From Polyangiaceae bacterium (lineage in GTDB: Bacteria; Myxococcota_A; Polyangia; Polyangiales; Polyangiaceae), in NCBI GenBank assembly GCA_016715885.1, contig JADJXL010000002.1, forward strand, positions 248,001-312,000: DNA of 64,000 bases, in the 5' to 3' direction. This document shows, piece after piece, positions 34,405-43,337 of the stretch. Made by a program: the position numbers and the translations under genes. How positions within the stretch are numbered: position 1 is the first letter of the stretch; each line of letters begins with the position of its first letter. The notes beneath the pieces are model-generated. The model did not search any database. It worked only from the letters and a program-made list of their open reading frames with translations, and was not told the origin of the DNA.

Positions 34405-35157
34405 ATGCATATTCGCAAGAGCCTCGTCGCTGCGCTGCTGTTCGTCGCCGCTTCCGGCTGTACCGGTAGCACTCCGCCGGCCAAGTCGACGGACGGCGGG
34501 GCGACCGCGAGCGGCACGGCGGACGGCAAGCAAGCCGAGTGCGACGCCATTGCGGTGAAGTTCAAAGAAATCGACGATGCGGTCAAAGGTTCCAAGGGAG
34601 TGGCTGGCGGCCGTTTGCTCGTTCCCGCGCTCGAGAAGTTGTCAAGGGATTTTCAAGCGGCACCCATGAAAACTCCGGGGCTCGACAAAGCGACGGTCGA
34701 GTTGGTGGCGCAGGCGGACATATTTACGTCGAGAATGAAGCAATTGACGCCGATCTTCGACGAAATTGAAAAAATCAATGACGGTCTGATGAAGTGGCAG
34801 GAAAAGCTCGGCAAAGCGGCGGACGATTTCGATGCTGCTTGCAGCAAAGCGCCCCCGGGAGAATGCGACAAGCTCGGGCCCCATCTGACCAAAATGCCGC
34901 ATCTCGAAGGAGATCAATACGCTGAATTCGCCAAGGACATCGAGACCTATCAAGCGAGCACTGCCAATGTAACCGTGAAGGATGCACCGCTCGATGCGAG
35001 TTTCAAGTCACTCGTTTCCGTTCTCGCGGAGGCCATTCTGCCCATGCGTCGGCTGGCCGAATTGCGGAAAGAGCCAAAGAAACTCGATCTCGAAGCCGAC
35101 ACGCTAAAAGCCAAGTTCAATGCGGTTCGTGAAATGTGCGGCATGCCCGTGCGATAG
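34405..35157 (+). CDS. lipoprotein, helical, unknown function
   Basis: 250 residues from the ATG at 34405 (MHIRKSLVAALLFVAASGC), a textbook lipoprotein signal with lipobox AASGC (Cys19); longer starts lack sense. A Thr/Gly/Ala-rich linker of about 25 residues follows, then a mainly helical body with two Cys (ACSKAPPGECDKLG) that may form a disulfide. No family recognised. The next lipoprotein gene begins almost immediately downstream, so they are probably co-transcribed. Confidence 0.75.
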   Translation: MHIRKSLVAALLFVAASGCTGSTPPAKSTDGGATASGTADGKQAECDAIAVKFKEIDDAVKGSKGVAGGRLLVPALEKLSRDFQAAPMKTPGLDKATVELVAQADIFTSRMKQLTPIFDEIEKINDGLMKWQEKLGKAADDFDAACSKAPPGECDKLGPHLTKMPHLEGDQYAEFAKDIETYQASTANVTVKDAPLDASFKSLVSVLAEAILPMRRLAELRKEPKKLDLEADTLKAKFNAVREMCGMPVR

Positions 35158-35161
35158 TGTC

Positions 35162-36337
35162 GTGGATACGATTGATTTGATACGCCTCCCGGAATATCAC
35201 GCGAATCTCGCGCGGCGACGTCGTGCGTCGTGGATCGACATCGGCACGATTGCCGCCATGTCATTCGTTGCGATGGGTTGCAGTGGCATTGGTTATCACC
35301 CGCTCGAACCCACCCAGGCCGCGCGTCTTCAAGCGCGTGGCAATGGTTTTTCCGCGCATATCGAGCGCGTGCATGCGTCGTACGCATCGAAATCGCCCGC
35401 CAATCGTGTCGATGTGCGAATCGACAATGAAACCGGGCAGCCGGTGCACATCGAGCCCGAGCGAATCGAGCTGGCGCGGTTCGATTCGTCGGCAAGGTTG
35501 CTGGGAGCGGCGAAGACGCGTGACGATATCAATCTTGGAAGTCCTGTCGATGGCGCCATTGCAGGTGCTCGAATGGGCAGCTCGATCGGCAAGGTCGCGG
35601 GCTCCGGAGGAATGGGTGGCGGGGTAGTTGGTGCGGGCGTCGGCATTGCTGGTGCGGCGCTCGTGATGCTCCCGCTCGCCGTATTTGCCGTCATCGATGC
35701 GGCCATTTTGGAAGGCGAAAAGAACCTCGATCCGGGCGAAAGCGGCACGTATCGTATTCATTTGCCCGCGGTCCCCATCGATGATGGCAAACAATATGCT
35801 TTGGTGCTCGACGAAGCACTCGGTTTGCCGCGCGGGACCATGGATCCATTGCCGCTCGTTCGTCCGGGAATGCCGCATTTGGGTTATCGAGCTCCTGGTG
35901 ATGCAGACTGGATTTTCGTAGGGCGCGTGGGTGGAGGTGCCATTCGGCGGGCGCCTTTGACGGCCGGGCTCGGAGGACTCGAGATCTTCATGGGGCGGCA
36001 AATCGGACGGTTTGCTTTCGGGGGATTCGGAACGTTCGGCGCGGGCGCGTGGGGTGCAGAAATGCGTTATCGCTTCGAACCGGCGCGATTTTTGTCGATT
36101 GTTCCATTTTTTGGCTACGGATATTATCCGCTCGTGGGATACTTGGGATTCAATGCGGGGCATGGAGCGCGCTGGGGCGTCGAGCTGCAATTTTCTGCCG
36201 GTCATGCCGTGCGTTTCGGGTGGCCTCGAAACAGCGCGAAAGTGGGGTTATTTGCACACGCGGGCCCCGTCTTTCTGCGAGCGGTCGAGGGCGTGGGTTT
36301 TGCCGCTCAAGGTGGCTTGAGTTTTGGTATTTTTTGA
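35162..36337 (+). CDS. lipoprotein with glycine-rich membrane segment and outer-membrane-like C-terminus
   Basis: About 391 residues from a GTG at 35162, four bases after the previous stop; the start is uncertain and ATG 35258 would also leave an intact lipobox. A basic stretch (RRRR) precedes a hydrophobic segment ending MGC. Residues about 140-195 contain a Gly-rich hydrophobic region (GGMGGGVVGAGVGIAGAALVMLPLAVFAV in part). The last 110 residues alternate aromatic and polar residues and end in GLSFGIF, terminal Phe, as in small outer-membrane beta barrels. Function unknown. Confidence 0.65.
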   Translation: MDTIDLIRLPEYHANLARRRRASWIDIGTIAAMSFVAMGCSGIGYHPLEPTQAARLQARGNGFSAHIERVHASYASKSPANRVDVRIDNETGQPVHIEPERIELARFDSSARLLGAAKTRDDINLGSPVDGAIAGARMGSSIGKVAGSGGMGGGVVGAGVGIAGAALVMLPLAVFAVIDAAILEGEKNLDPGESGTYRIHLPAVPIDDGKQYALVLDEALGLPRGTMDPLPLVRPGMPHLGYRAPGDADWIFVGRVGGGAIRRAPLTAGLGGLEIFMGRQIGRFAFGGFGTFGAGAWGAEMRYRFEPARFLSIVPFFGYGYYPLVGYLGFNAGHGARWGVELQFSAGHAVRFGWPRNSAKVGLFAHAGPVFLRAVEGVGFAAQGGLSFGIF

Positions 36338-36522
36338 TATGGTTTATGAGGTAGAGGTTCGATTTTTGACGGCGCTCGTGGTGGGTCCCGCTGTTTGAGC
36401 CCGCGCAGCGGGCGAGTTCGGGGGAACCGCAAGTGCCGGAAAAATCAGGCTCCTACCGGGGTTTCTGTTCAGTGCTAGGATCTCATTGACTTCGAGGCGA
36501 TCCGTTCTGGTATCATGGCCTC
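36338..36522. other. 185-bp intergenic region with an inverted repeat
   Basis: CCCGCTG (36387-36393) and CAGCGGG (36406-36412) form a 7-bp stem over 12 bases, in a GC-rich block without a T-run. It could end transcription of the lipoprotein genes or be a dispersed repeat. Just before msrP a TTGACT and a TATCAT box are 19 bases apart, too widely spaced for confidence. Confidence 0.35.
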
Positions 36523-37551
36523 ATGGCCCGGTCGTCGAAGAAAATTCCTTCGTCGGAAATCACGCCGGAAACGCTTTATCTACGCCGCCGCGAGTGGCTG
36601 CAGAGCGCGGGCCTCTACGTAGGAACTTCCGCCCTTTTCGGCGCGAGCCTCGTGGGCCTCACGGGCACGGGCAAACGCGCCCCCGTGACGACGCCTGCCC
36701 AGGCACCCGACTTGCCTGTGCCCGTTCCTACCGCCGCGCCCTCGGCGGCTGCATCCGCATCGCCCGTCGCCATGGAAAAATCATTCAAGACGGACGAAGC
36801 AAAAACGCCCTACGAGGACGTGACCACATACAACAATTTTTATGAGCTGGGACTCGAAAAGGAAGCCCCAGCGAAAAATGCAAAGTCATTGAAACATCGA
36901 CCGTGGAGCGTGAGCTTCGAAGGAGAAATCAAAAAAAAGCCGCAAAAGGTCGACATCGATACGATCCTGAAATGGTTCGACATCGAAGAACGAGTGTATC
37001 GATTGCGGTGTGTCGAGCGCTGGTCGATGGTCATTCCGTGGCTCGGTTTTCCGCTCAAAAAACTCATCGAAAAGCTCGAGCCCACCTCACGCGCCAAGTA
37101 CGTCGCATTCACGACGCTTCTCGATGCCGAGCAGCTCCCTTTTCAGCTCACGGACGTGCTCGAATGGCCTTACGTCGAAGGTCTTCGTATCGACGAAGCC
37201 ATGCATCCGCTTTCGTTTTTGGCGGTGGGGCTTTATGGCAAGGCGCTTCCTGGCCAGAATGGAGCGCCAATTCGGCTCGTCGTGCCGTGGAAATACGGAT
37301 TCAAGTCGATTAAATCGATCGTGCGCATCGCGCTCGTGGAAAAGGAACCGCCCACGTCGTGGAACAAGGCGGCGCCGCGAGAATATGGGTTTTACGCGAA
37401 CGTCAATCCAAACGTCGACCATCCGCGGTGGAGTCAAGCCATGGAGCTGCGAATTGGGGACACGGAAAAAAGGCCCACCCTCATGTTCAATGGTTACGAG
37501 CAAGAGGTCGCTTCTTTGTACGAGGGCATGGATCTTCGGATGTATTACTGA
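36523..37551 (+). CDS. msrP: protein-methionine-sulfoxide reductase catalytic subunit
   Basis: 342 residues. Periplasmic molybdopterin enzyme that reduces methionine sulfoxide in envelope proteins. The molybdenum-ligating Cys163 is in RCVERWSMVIPWLGFP. N-terminal export region with RRREWLQSAG, a variant twin-arginine signal, and a Pro/Ala-rich linker of about 40 residues longer than in E. coli. Other family motifs: NFYELG, VDIDTI, VPWKYGFKS, NVNPNVDHPRWSQA. Coupled to msrQ, its membrane electron donor, by a TGATG overlap. Confidence 0.95.
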   Translation: MARSSKKIPSSEITPETLYLRRREWLQSAGLYVGTSALFGASLVGLTGTGKRAPVTTPAQAPDLPVPVPTAAPSAAASASPVAMEKSFKTDEAKTPYEDVTTYNNFYELGLEKEAPAKNAKSLKHRPWSVSFEGEIKKKPQKVDIDTILKWFDIEERVYRLRCVERWSMVIPWLGFPLKKLIEKLEPTSRAKYVAFTTLLDAEQLPFQLTDVLEWPYVEGLRIDEAMHPLSFLAVGLYGKALPGQNGAPIRLVVPWKYGFKSIKSIVRIALVEKEPPTSWNKAAPREYGFYANVNPNVDHPRWSQAMELRIGDTEKRPTLMFNGYEQEVASLYEGMDLRMYY

Positions 37552-38213
37552 TGGCCATGGCAATCGTTGAAACGCCCGCAAAACGTGGGGCCAAGGGGAA
37601 ACTCGGTTGGCTCGTGCCTGCCATTACGACAGGCGGGCTATTGCCTCTCGTCGTTCTCGTCGCGCGTTACCTCCGGCGGGATTTGGGGGCCAATCCCATT
37701 GCCGAGGCACTCAATCAGCTCGGCCTGCTCGGGCTGCTTCTCTTGCTCTTGTCGCTTGCCGCGACGCCGCTTCAGGTCGTGACGCATTGGAAGTGGCCGA
37801 TCCGCATTCGCAAATCACTCGGATTGCTCGGCTTCTTCTATGTCTGCTTGCATTTTCTGCTCTATGCCGTCGTCGATCAATCTCTCGCGCTCGGGCCGAT
37901 TGTAGAAGACATTGCCAAACGCCCATTTATTTTGGTTGGGTTTCTTGGATTCGTATTGCTTATTCCGATGGCGATGACATCGACCGCAAAAGCGCTGAAG
38001 ACGATGGGATTCGTTCGTTGGAAACGGCTCCATCGGTTGGCGTATGTCGTCGGGGTTTTGGGCATTGTTCATTATATCATGCGCGTCAAGAAAGTCACCG
38101 CCGAACCTTTGATTTATGCAAGCGTGCTCGGTGGGCTCTTTGTCGTACGAATCGTAGATTTTTTCATTGAACGAGCGCAGAAGAAGGCAATAGGACAGGT
38201 GAATCGCCCATGA
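37551..38213 (+). CDS. msrQ: protein-methionine-sulfoxide reductase haem-binding membrane subunit
   Basis: 220 residues, start at the ATG overlapping the msrP stop. About five or six transmembrane helices; ferric-reductase-like fold with histidines in helices (VCLHFLLYA, KRLHRLAYVVGVLGIVHYI) that bind b-type haem. Passes electrons from the quinone pool to MsrP across the inner membrane. Family motifs present: DLGANPIAEAL, LLSLAATPLQV, RKSLGLLGFFYVCLH. Its stop overlaps the start of the FG-GAP gene by four bases. Confidence 0.94.
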   Translation: MAMAIVETPAKRGAKGKLGWLVPAITTGGLLPLVVLVARYLRRDLGANPIAEALNQLGLLGLLLLLLSLAATPLQVVTHWKWPIRIRKSLGLLGFFYVCLHFLLYAVVDQSLALGPIVEDIAKRPFILVGFLGFVLLIPMAMTSTAKALKTMGFVRWKRLHRLAYVVGVLGIVHYIMRVKKVTAEPLIYASVLGGLFVVRIVDFFIERAQKKAIGQVNRP

Positions 38214-40474
38214 ATCGTTCGAACCGCTTCATTTGGTTCTTCGCGTTTCTCTCGATGTTTTTGGTCGGATGTCTCGATACTTCGGGCACGGCGCCCGAGC
38301 CGCAACAAATTGGCGGTACCGTGATCGGACTCTCGGGCAGACTTACGCTCTTTGCCAGTGGTTCGGTCATCACATTGACGGAACCCGGGCCATTCTTTTT
38401 TCCCTCGCCGTTTGCCGTGGGCACGCTTTATGACGTGGTGGTGGTCGAAGAACCCGCAGATCAAGATTGCATCGTCGAAAATGGCAAAGGTGTCGTGGGT
38501 CCGGTCGATATCATCGACATTGAAGTGACCTGCTCCGAGCAAAAGTTGTACCGTATCGGTGGCACGGTCAAAGGTTCGTCGGGGCCGCTCATTTTGCGAA
38601 ATGGTACCGATACCGTCACGGTGTCCGCGGATGGTGAATATTCATTTTCCGTCATGCTCCAGGATGGCAAGCCGTACGCTGTCGATGTGGAACAAGCTCC
38701 TTTGAATCAAGCGTGTACGATTCTCAATGACGTAGGCGTCGTCATGGGGGCGGACGTGACGAACGTCGACGTCACGTGCGTCGCCGATGATACGGGCCTC
38801 ATCGACCTCGCCCTGTCCGAAGGCACGCTCAGTCCCGTATTCGCAACGGATACGTCGATTTACCTTGCCAGCGTCGGTCTGCTCGTTCCTTCGATTACGG
38901 TCATTCCCACGGCCTCGAATTTGGACGCCATCATCATGGTGAATGGGGAAGTCGTCGTATCCGGAATGGAGTCGTCTCCCATTCGTCTCGAATTTGGAAG
39001 CAACATCATCAACGTCAGCGTGCAGGCTCCGAGCGGCGCGGATCGCGAATACGCGGTCATCGTGTCGCGCGAAGAGAAGCTCGATACGACGTACGTCAAG
39101 GCATCGAATCCGAGCGCCTTGGACTATTTTGGGTATCCCGTGGCCATTTCGGGCAATCTCATGGCCGTGGGAGCAACGGGCGAAGATTCCAGCGCAACCG
39201 GAGTCAATGGCGACGGTGCAAACAACGATCGAAGTGCCAGCGGCGCCGTCTATGTTTACGTGCGCGAAGGCGGCACGTGGAAGCAAGAAGCCTATATCAA
39301 ACCTTCCAATACGGACACCAACGATGCATTTGGCACGAGCATTGCGCTCGAGGGAAATACGCTCGTCGTGGGAGCCCCAGGCGAAGACAGCAAGAGCACC
39401 GGCATTGACGGCACTCAAAATGACGAGGGGGCGACGAACAGCGGCGCCGTGTACGTATTCGTTCGCGATGCGGCAGGGATGTGGTCGCAACAGGCGTACA
39501 TCAAGGCGTCGAATACCGGTGCTTACGATCGATTCGGTGCAGCGGTAGCCATTTCCGGCGATACCATTGCCGTAGGCGCTCCGGATGAAGACAGCAGCGC
39601 GACGGGTGTCGGCAATGATCAAACGAGCAATTCGGCAAACGAAAGTGGCGCCGTCTACGTCTTTTTGCGAACCGGCACCATGTGGGAGCAGCAGGCGTAC
39701 ATCAAGGCGTCGAACACCGATAACTTGGATCAATTCGGCGCGAGCATTGCGCTTTTGGGCGACACACTCGCCGTGGGCGCGACGGACGAAGACAGCAATA
39801 CCACGGGAATCAACCCAGCATCGAATGAAAGCGCTTTCGAGGCCGGGGCGGTTTACGTGTTCGTTCGTTCGGTAGTCGGCACGTGGGCGCAACAAGCGTT
39901 CATGAAAGCATCGAATACCGCAGGCGGCGACCGATTCGGCTCGAGCGTCGCGCTCGGAGACGATATGCTCGTCGTGGGCGCACGAGGCGAGGATAGCAGC
40001 GCCGCGGGTGTCGACGGCAACCAAAGTGACAATAATGCCAACGATTCCGGCGCCGTCTACGTTTTCGGCCGGACCGGCGGCATGTGGATGCAACAATCCT
40101 ACATCAAAGCGTCGAATCCCGGCAATGCCGATGCGTTTGGCTCGAGCGTGGCCATTTCGGGCGATGTGCTCGCCGTGGGTGCATTCGCAGAAGATAGCAA
40201 TGCCGTGGGCATGAACGGCTCGCAACAAAGCAACACCGATGCCGACTCGGGCGCGGTGTACCTGTTTGCCCGCGAGAACGCAACGTGGTCGCAATTGACG
40301 TACCTCAAAGCGCTGAACACGGATGCTTACGATGAATTCGGCAAAACCATTGCCTTGTCAGAAGGCACGCTCATATGCGGATCACATTTGGACGATAGCA
40401 GCGGTGTTGGCATGAACGCCAATCCATACAACAACACAGCGACCGATAGCGGAGCCGTGTTCGTGTATCACTGA
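38210..40474 (+). CDS. FG-GAP beta-propeller lipoprotein
   Basis: 754 residues. Lipoprotein signal (FLVGC, Cys20). Residues about 35-200 contain two similar beta domains (IGGTVIGLSGRL, IGGTVKGSSGPL) that look duplicated, then a cadherin-like beta-sandwich segment (LSEGTLSPVF, EYAVIVSRE). From about residue 295 there are seven repeats of roughly 60 residues with the theme TYVKASN-xx-FG-xx-VAISG-xx-AVGAxxEDSSATGV, a FG-GAP propeller of the integrin-alpha type. Exposed surface protein, ligand unknown. Translationally coupled to msrQ. Confidence 0.87.
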   Translation: MNRSNRFIWFFAFLSMFLVGCLDTSGTAPEPQQIGGTVIGLSGRLTLFASGSVITLTEPGPFFFPSPFAVGTLYDVVVVEEPADQDCIVENGKGVVGPVDIIDIEVTCSEQKLYRIGGTVKGSSGPLILRNGTDTVTVSADGEYSFSVMLQDGKPYAVDVEQAPLNQACTILNDVGVVMGADVTNVDVTCVADDTGLIDLALSEGTLSPVFATDTSIYLASVGLLVPSITVIPTASNLDAIIMVNGEVVVSGMESSPIRLEFGSNIINVSVQAPSGADREYAVIVSREEKLDTTYVKASNPSALDYFGYPVAISGNLMAVGATGEDSSATGVNGDGANNDRSASGAVYVYVREGGTWKQEAYIKPSNTDTNDAFGTSIALEGNTLVVGAPGEDSKSTGIDGTQNDEGATNSGAVYVFVRDAAGMWSQQAYIKASNTGAYDRFGAAVAISGDTIAVGAPDEDSSATGVGNDQTSNSANESGAVYVFLRTGTMWEQQAYIKASNTDNLDQFGASIALLGDTLAVGATDEDSNTTGINPASNESAFEAGAVYVFVRSVVGTWAQQAFMKASNTAGGDRFGSSVALGDDMLVVGARGEDSSAAGVDGNQSDNNANDSGAVYVFGRTGGMWMQQSYIKASNPGNADAFGSSVAISGDVLAVGAFAEDSNAVGMNGSQQSNTDADSGAVYLFARENATWSQLTYLKALNTDAYDEFGKTIALSEGTLICGSHLDDSSGVGMNANPYNNTATDSGAVFVYH

Positions 40475-40533
40475 CCGCAGGTGCTTCATAAAATGTTGAC
40501 GCCTTTCACTCACTTGGGCACAATGCCAAAGTG

Positions 40534-41187
40534 ATGGCTACTGAACGCGAACTCGAAAACTTCGAGGAGCGAGTGAGCAACATCTGCGAAGGGATCGCGG
40601 CGGCGACGCGTGGTGAGTACGACGTACGAGTGCCGCTGACCGAGCGTGATGACGGGCTGCTCGAGGTCGAAGTGGCCGTCAATATGCTCATCGACGAGCT
40701 CGTCTTGTCGAAGAACGAGAACGAAGCGCAGCGTCGCGAAATCGAAGAGCAATCGCTCACGTTGGCAGAACGAGATCGCGCGCTCGTGCGCGCGTTGTCG
40801 ACGCCCATCATCGCGGTGTGGCCGGGCGTGATCGCACTGCCGCTCATTGGAAAAATAGACGAAGAGCGACAGGCTGCCATTTCGGAAATTTTGCTGGGGC
40901 GCGTCACGCATGACGGCGCGACGCACGTCATTCTTGACGTAACGGGAGTTTCCGACGCCGATGCCAGCATGGTCAATGCGCTCGTCGCGACGGCACGTGC
41001 CGTGGGGCTTCTCGGGGCCTGCACCATCATTACAGGCGTCACGTCAGCCGTGGCTCGAGCCATGGTCGAATTGGATGTGCGCGTGGATATTCCCACGATG
41101 GCCCGATTGTCCGACGCATTGGCGTGGGTATTTCAGGACAAACAAATGGCAAGACGCGTCCCAATGAAAAGGAAGAGGAGGGATTGA
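40534..41187 (+). CDS. RsbR/RsbS-like STAS-domain protein
   Basis: 217 residues from the ATG at 40534 (a GTG precedes it directly). N-terminal helical part including a HAMP-like segment (GIAAATRGEYDVRVPLTERDD) and a coiled coil (SKNENEAQRREIEEQSLTLAERDRAL in part), then a STAS domain (ALPLIGKIDEERQAAISEI, HVILDVTGVSDADASMVNALVATARAVGLLG). Same architecture as RsbR co-antagonists; no stressosome partners adjacent. The stop overlaps the next start (TGATG). Confidence 0.82.
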   Translation: MATERELENFEERVSNICEGIAAATRGEYDVRVPLTERDDGLLEVEVAVNMLIDELVLSKNENEAQRREIEEQSLTLAERDRALVRALSTPIIAVWPGVIALPLIGKIDEERQAAISEILLGRVTHDGATHVILDVTGVSDADASMVNALVATARAVGLLGACTIITGVTSAVARAMVELDVRVDIPTMARLSDALAWVFQDKQMARRVPMKRKRRD

Positions 41188-41549
41188 TGCCGATCGTCGC
41201 GCGAGAGGACCAGACCAAAGGCGGAAAGCACGTCGTCCGGTGCCAAGTGAGTGGCCAAGTCAGCGGCCAGGATGCGCTCGGGCTGCTCGAGCAATCCAAG
41301 GAGCTTGCAAAGAGAATCGGGACGAAAGGCGATTTGCTTTGCAACGTCGCGGCGGGGACCGAGTATTCGCCTGAGAGCCGCCGCATATTTACGAAGGAAT
41401 TCACGCCCTATACGCGGCGCACGTCCGTGGTCGTGACGAGCAAGCTCGTGCGCGCAGCCATCAACTTCATGATGAGAATGTCCATGCGAAACACGGAATT
41501 GAAGTGTTTCGACGATGAACCGTCGGCCATGGCGTGGCTCGACGAATAA
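41187..41549 (+). CDS. small STAS/SpoIIAA-like protein
   Basis: 120 residues from the ATG overlapping the previous stop. Pattern KHVVRCQVSGQVSGQDALGLLEQSKELAKRIG then a strand, VVVTSKLVRAAINFMMRMSMRNTELKCFDDEPSAMAWL at the end, is like the small SpoIIAA-type proteins (also seen at 24833-25279). Coupled with the STAS-domain gene upstream, so a two-protein signalling pair is likely. Exact family not known to me. Confidence 0.72.
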   Translation: MPIVAREDQTKGGKHVVRCQVSGQVSGQDALGLLEQSKELAKRIGTKGDLLCNVAAGTEYSPESRRIFTKEFTPYTRRTSVVVTSKLVRAAINFMMRMSMRNTELKCFDDEPSAMAWLDE

Positions 41550-41562
41550 GTGGTCGAGGCAA

Positions 41563-43128
41563 TCAGTTTTCGACGGGCTTTTCTTTTCCTGAGGGCACGG
41601 TCAAACCTGCTGATCGCGCCAGACCCATGACGCCTTCCACCGCCGATGCAATGTAGCCAAACGGATTCGCTCCGTCGACGGACGTGATGTGCACTTCGCC
41701 CATCTTTTGCTGGAATGCGGCCGCGAGTTGCGGGAGCTGCTGCGCTACGGTCAATTGAATGACCTCCTGCGATACCGTATTTTCGACCTCGCGCATCGTG
41801 CGAGCCTTGGCAAGCTCGAGCTCCTGCGCCAAACTCGTTTTGCGCATTTCGACTTCCGTAATGGCAAGCTCCGCCTCCGCAATGCTGCGACGCACGCTCA
41901 CGAGGGCCGCTTGTTGTTGCAATAGCTCGATTTCCTGCGTCGCTTCTGCGAGTTTCGCTGCGTGCCGCGCGGCGGTGGCTTCTGCCATGAGCTGAGCTTG
42001 CTCGATTTCGGCCTGCATGCGAATTGCGGCCATCTGACGTTCGTGATTGATCCGAGCCTCGTTGAATTTCGCTTGCGCCGCCAGCTCTTCGATGCGTGCT
42101 TGTTCTTCTGCCGCTTGCTTGCGTTGCTTCAATTCGAGCTCGGATGCGAGTTTTGCCAATCTGATCTCGCGCTCGACCGCGATCTTGCGCTCCTCGCTCG
42201 CTCGTTCTTGCACGAGCCTTGCTTCGGACACCCGTGCTTCGGACGTGATTTCACCAAGCCGCGCCTGTTCGCTCGATTCTTGACGCCGCGTTTTGATTTC
42301 GTATTCTGCGTGCAGCTTCGTCAATTCGATCGTGCGGCTCGCCTCCGCTTCGACCTGCTTGATGGCTCGCTCCGTTTGAAGCGACGCTTCTCGCGCTTTT
42401 TGTTCCTGCTCTTGACGAAATCGCGCCTGCATGTTGCTGAATACCGTCGGAGAAAGAACGCGCACGTCCTGAATCTCGATGGTATCGATGACGACGCCCC
42501 AGCCTTTGTCCGTGTCGTCCTCGAGCCTTCCAGCGCCGGAAACGACGGGCGCAATTTCACGCATCAATTCTTGCGCAATGCCTTCTTTCCGCCTGACCAA
42601 GCATTCTTCGACCGCCAAGTTTGCGACGAGGCGTCGTGCTGCGCCGACGAACATCTCGACGAGCATTTCTTCGAGTTTTTCCTGTGCGCGCTCGGGAAAT
42701 GAGAAATTCAGCATCCGGAACGCGATCATCGGTTCGGCAATGCGATACACCGCAAGCCCCGTGACTTCGACGCCTACCTTCTCGTTCGTGACTTGATCGG
42801 CCGTGAAACGCAGCTTTTGAATGGTCGTCGGGACGATCGCCACCGAATCTCCGGGCCACTTGAAGCACGACGCGCCTTGCCCCGAGCTCGGCATGAGTTT
42901 GCCGCGGCGCATGTGCACGAGAAATTCGCTGGGTCTCGCGCTAATCCAGCCCCACTTCTTCGTCTTTTCAGGGTCTTCCGCCGGTTTGCCCGCGCGCCAT
43001 CCGTCATTGTATCGAAGCTTGTGACCATCGGATTCCGATTTCGGCAAGACAATGGCCATGTGCGTCGATGAGCTACCATTGGCACTTCCATTCGACTTCT
43101 TGGTCCGATACTCTTCATTCACGGTCAT
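41563..43128 (-). CDS. flotillin-like SPFH/Band 7 protein
   Basis: 521 residues from the ATG at 43128, chosen because GAGGTGA lies eight bases upstream; 43158 is an alternative. Residues about 60-230 are an SPFH domain (VGVEVTGLAVYRIAEPMIAF, VEMFVGAARRLVANLAVEE, GVVIDTIEIQDVRVLSPTVF). About 240-470 is a long charged helical region rich in Glu, Ala, Arg and Gln, as in flotillin stalks. No transmembrane segment or Cys for lipidation near the N-terminus. Probable membrane-microdomain scaffold. Converges on the STAS pair. Confidence 0.85.
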   Translation of the reverse strand: MTVNEEYRTKKSNGSANGSSSTHMAIVLPKSESDGHKLRYNDGWRAGKPAEDPEKTKKWGWISARPSEFLVHMRRGKLMPSSGQGASCFKWPGDSVAIVPTTIQKLRFTADQVTNEKVGVEVTGLAVYRIAEPMIAFRMLNFSFPERAQEKLEEMLVEMFVGAARRLVANLAVEECLVRRKEGIAQELMREIAPVVSGAGRLEDDTDKGWGVVIDTIEIQDVRVLSPTVFSNMQARFRQEQEQKAREASLQTERAIKQVEAEASRTIELTKLHAEYEIKTRRQESSEQARLGEITSEARVSEARLVQERASEERKIAVEREIRLAKLASELELKQRKQAAEEQARIEELAAQAKFNEARINHERQMAAIRMQAEIEQAQLMAEATAARHAAKLAEATQEIELLQQQAALVSVRRSIAEAELAITEVEMRKTSLAQELELAKARTMREVENTVSQEVIQLTVAQQLPQLAAAFQQKMGEVHITSVDGANPFGYIASAVEGVMGLARSAGLTVPSGKEKPVEN

Positions 43129-43337
43129 TGGCTTCACCTCGGTTTTGAGCTTCAGCATGATCCGGGCCAATTGCGATTTTGGTGCTGCATGTAATTGGGT
43201 GTACGAATTGCGGGCCGATGCAGAGCGCGGCGGCCGCAAACGAAGCGCGAGCCAGCTCCGAAGCGGATCGGGCGCTCCATTTTGGAGCAGCCCCCTTGTT
43301 TCAAGCGCTTCGTCGTTCTACGGTGCAACCTCGGTCG

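Noticed and set aside
36486..36516. Sigma-70 promoter before msrP (TTGACT and TATCAT)
   Set aside because: Spacer is 19 bases and the -10 box is only seven bases from the start codon.
38642..40294. 550-codon open frame antisense to the FG-GAP gene
   Set aside because: Its internal repeats merely mirror the repeated sense strand.
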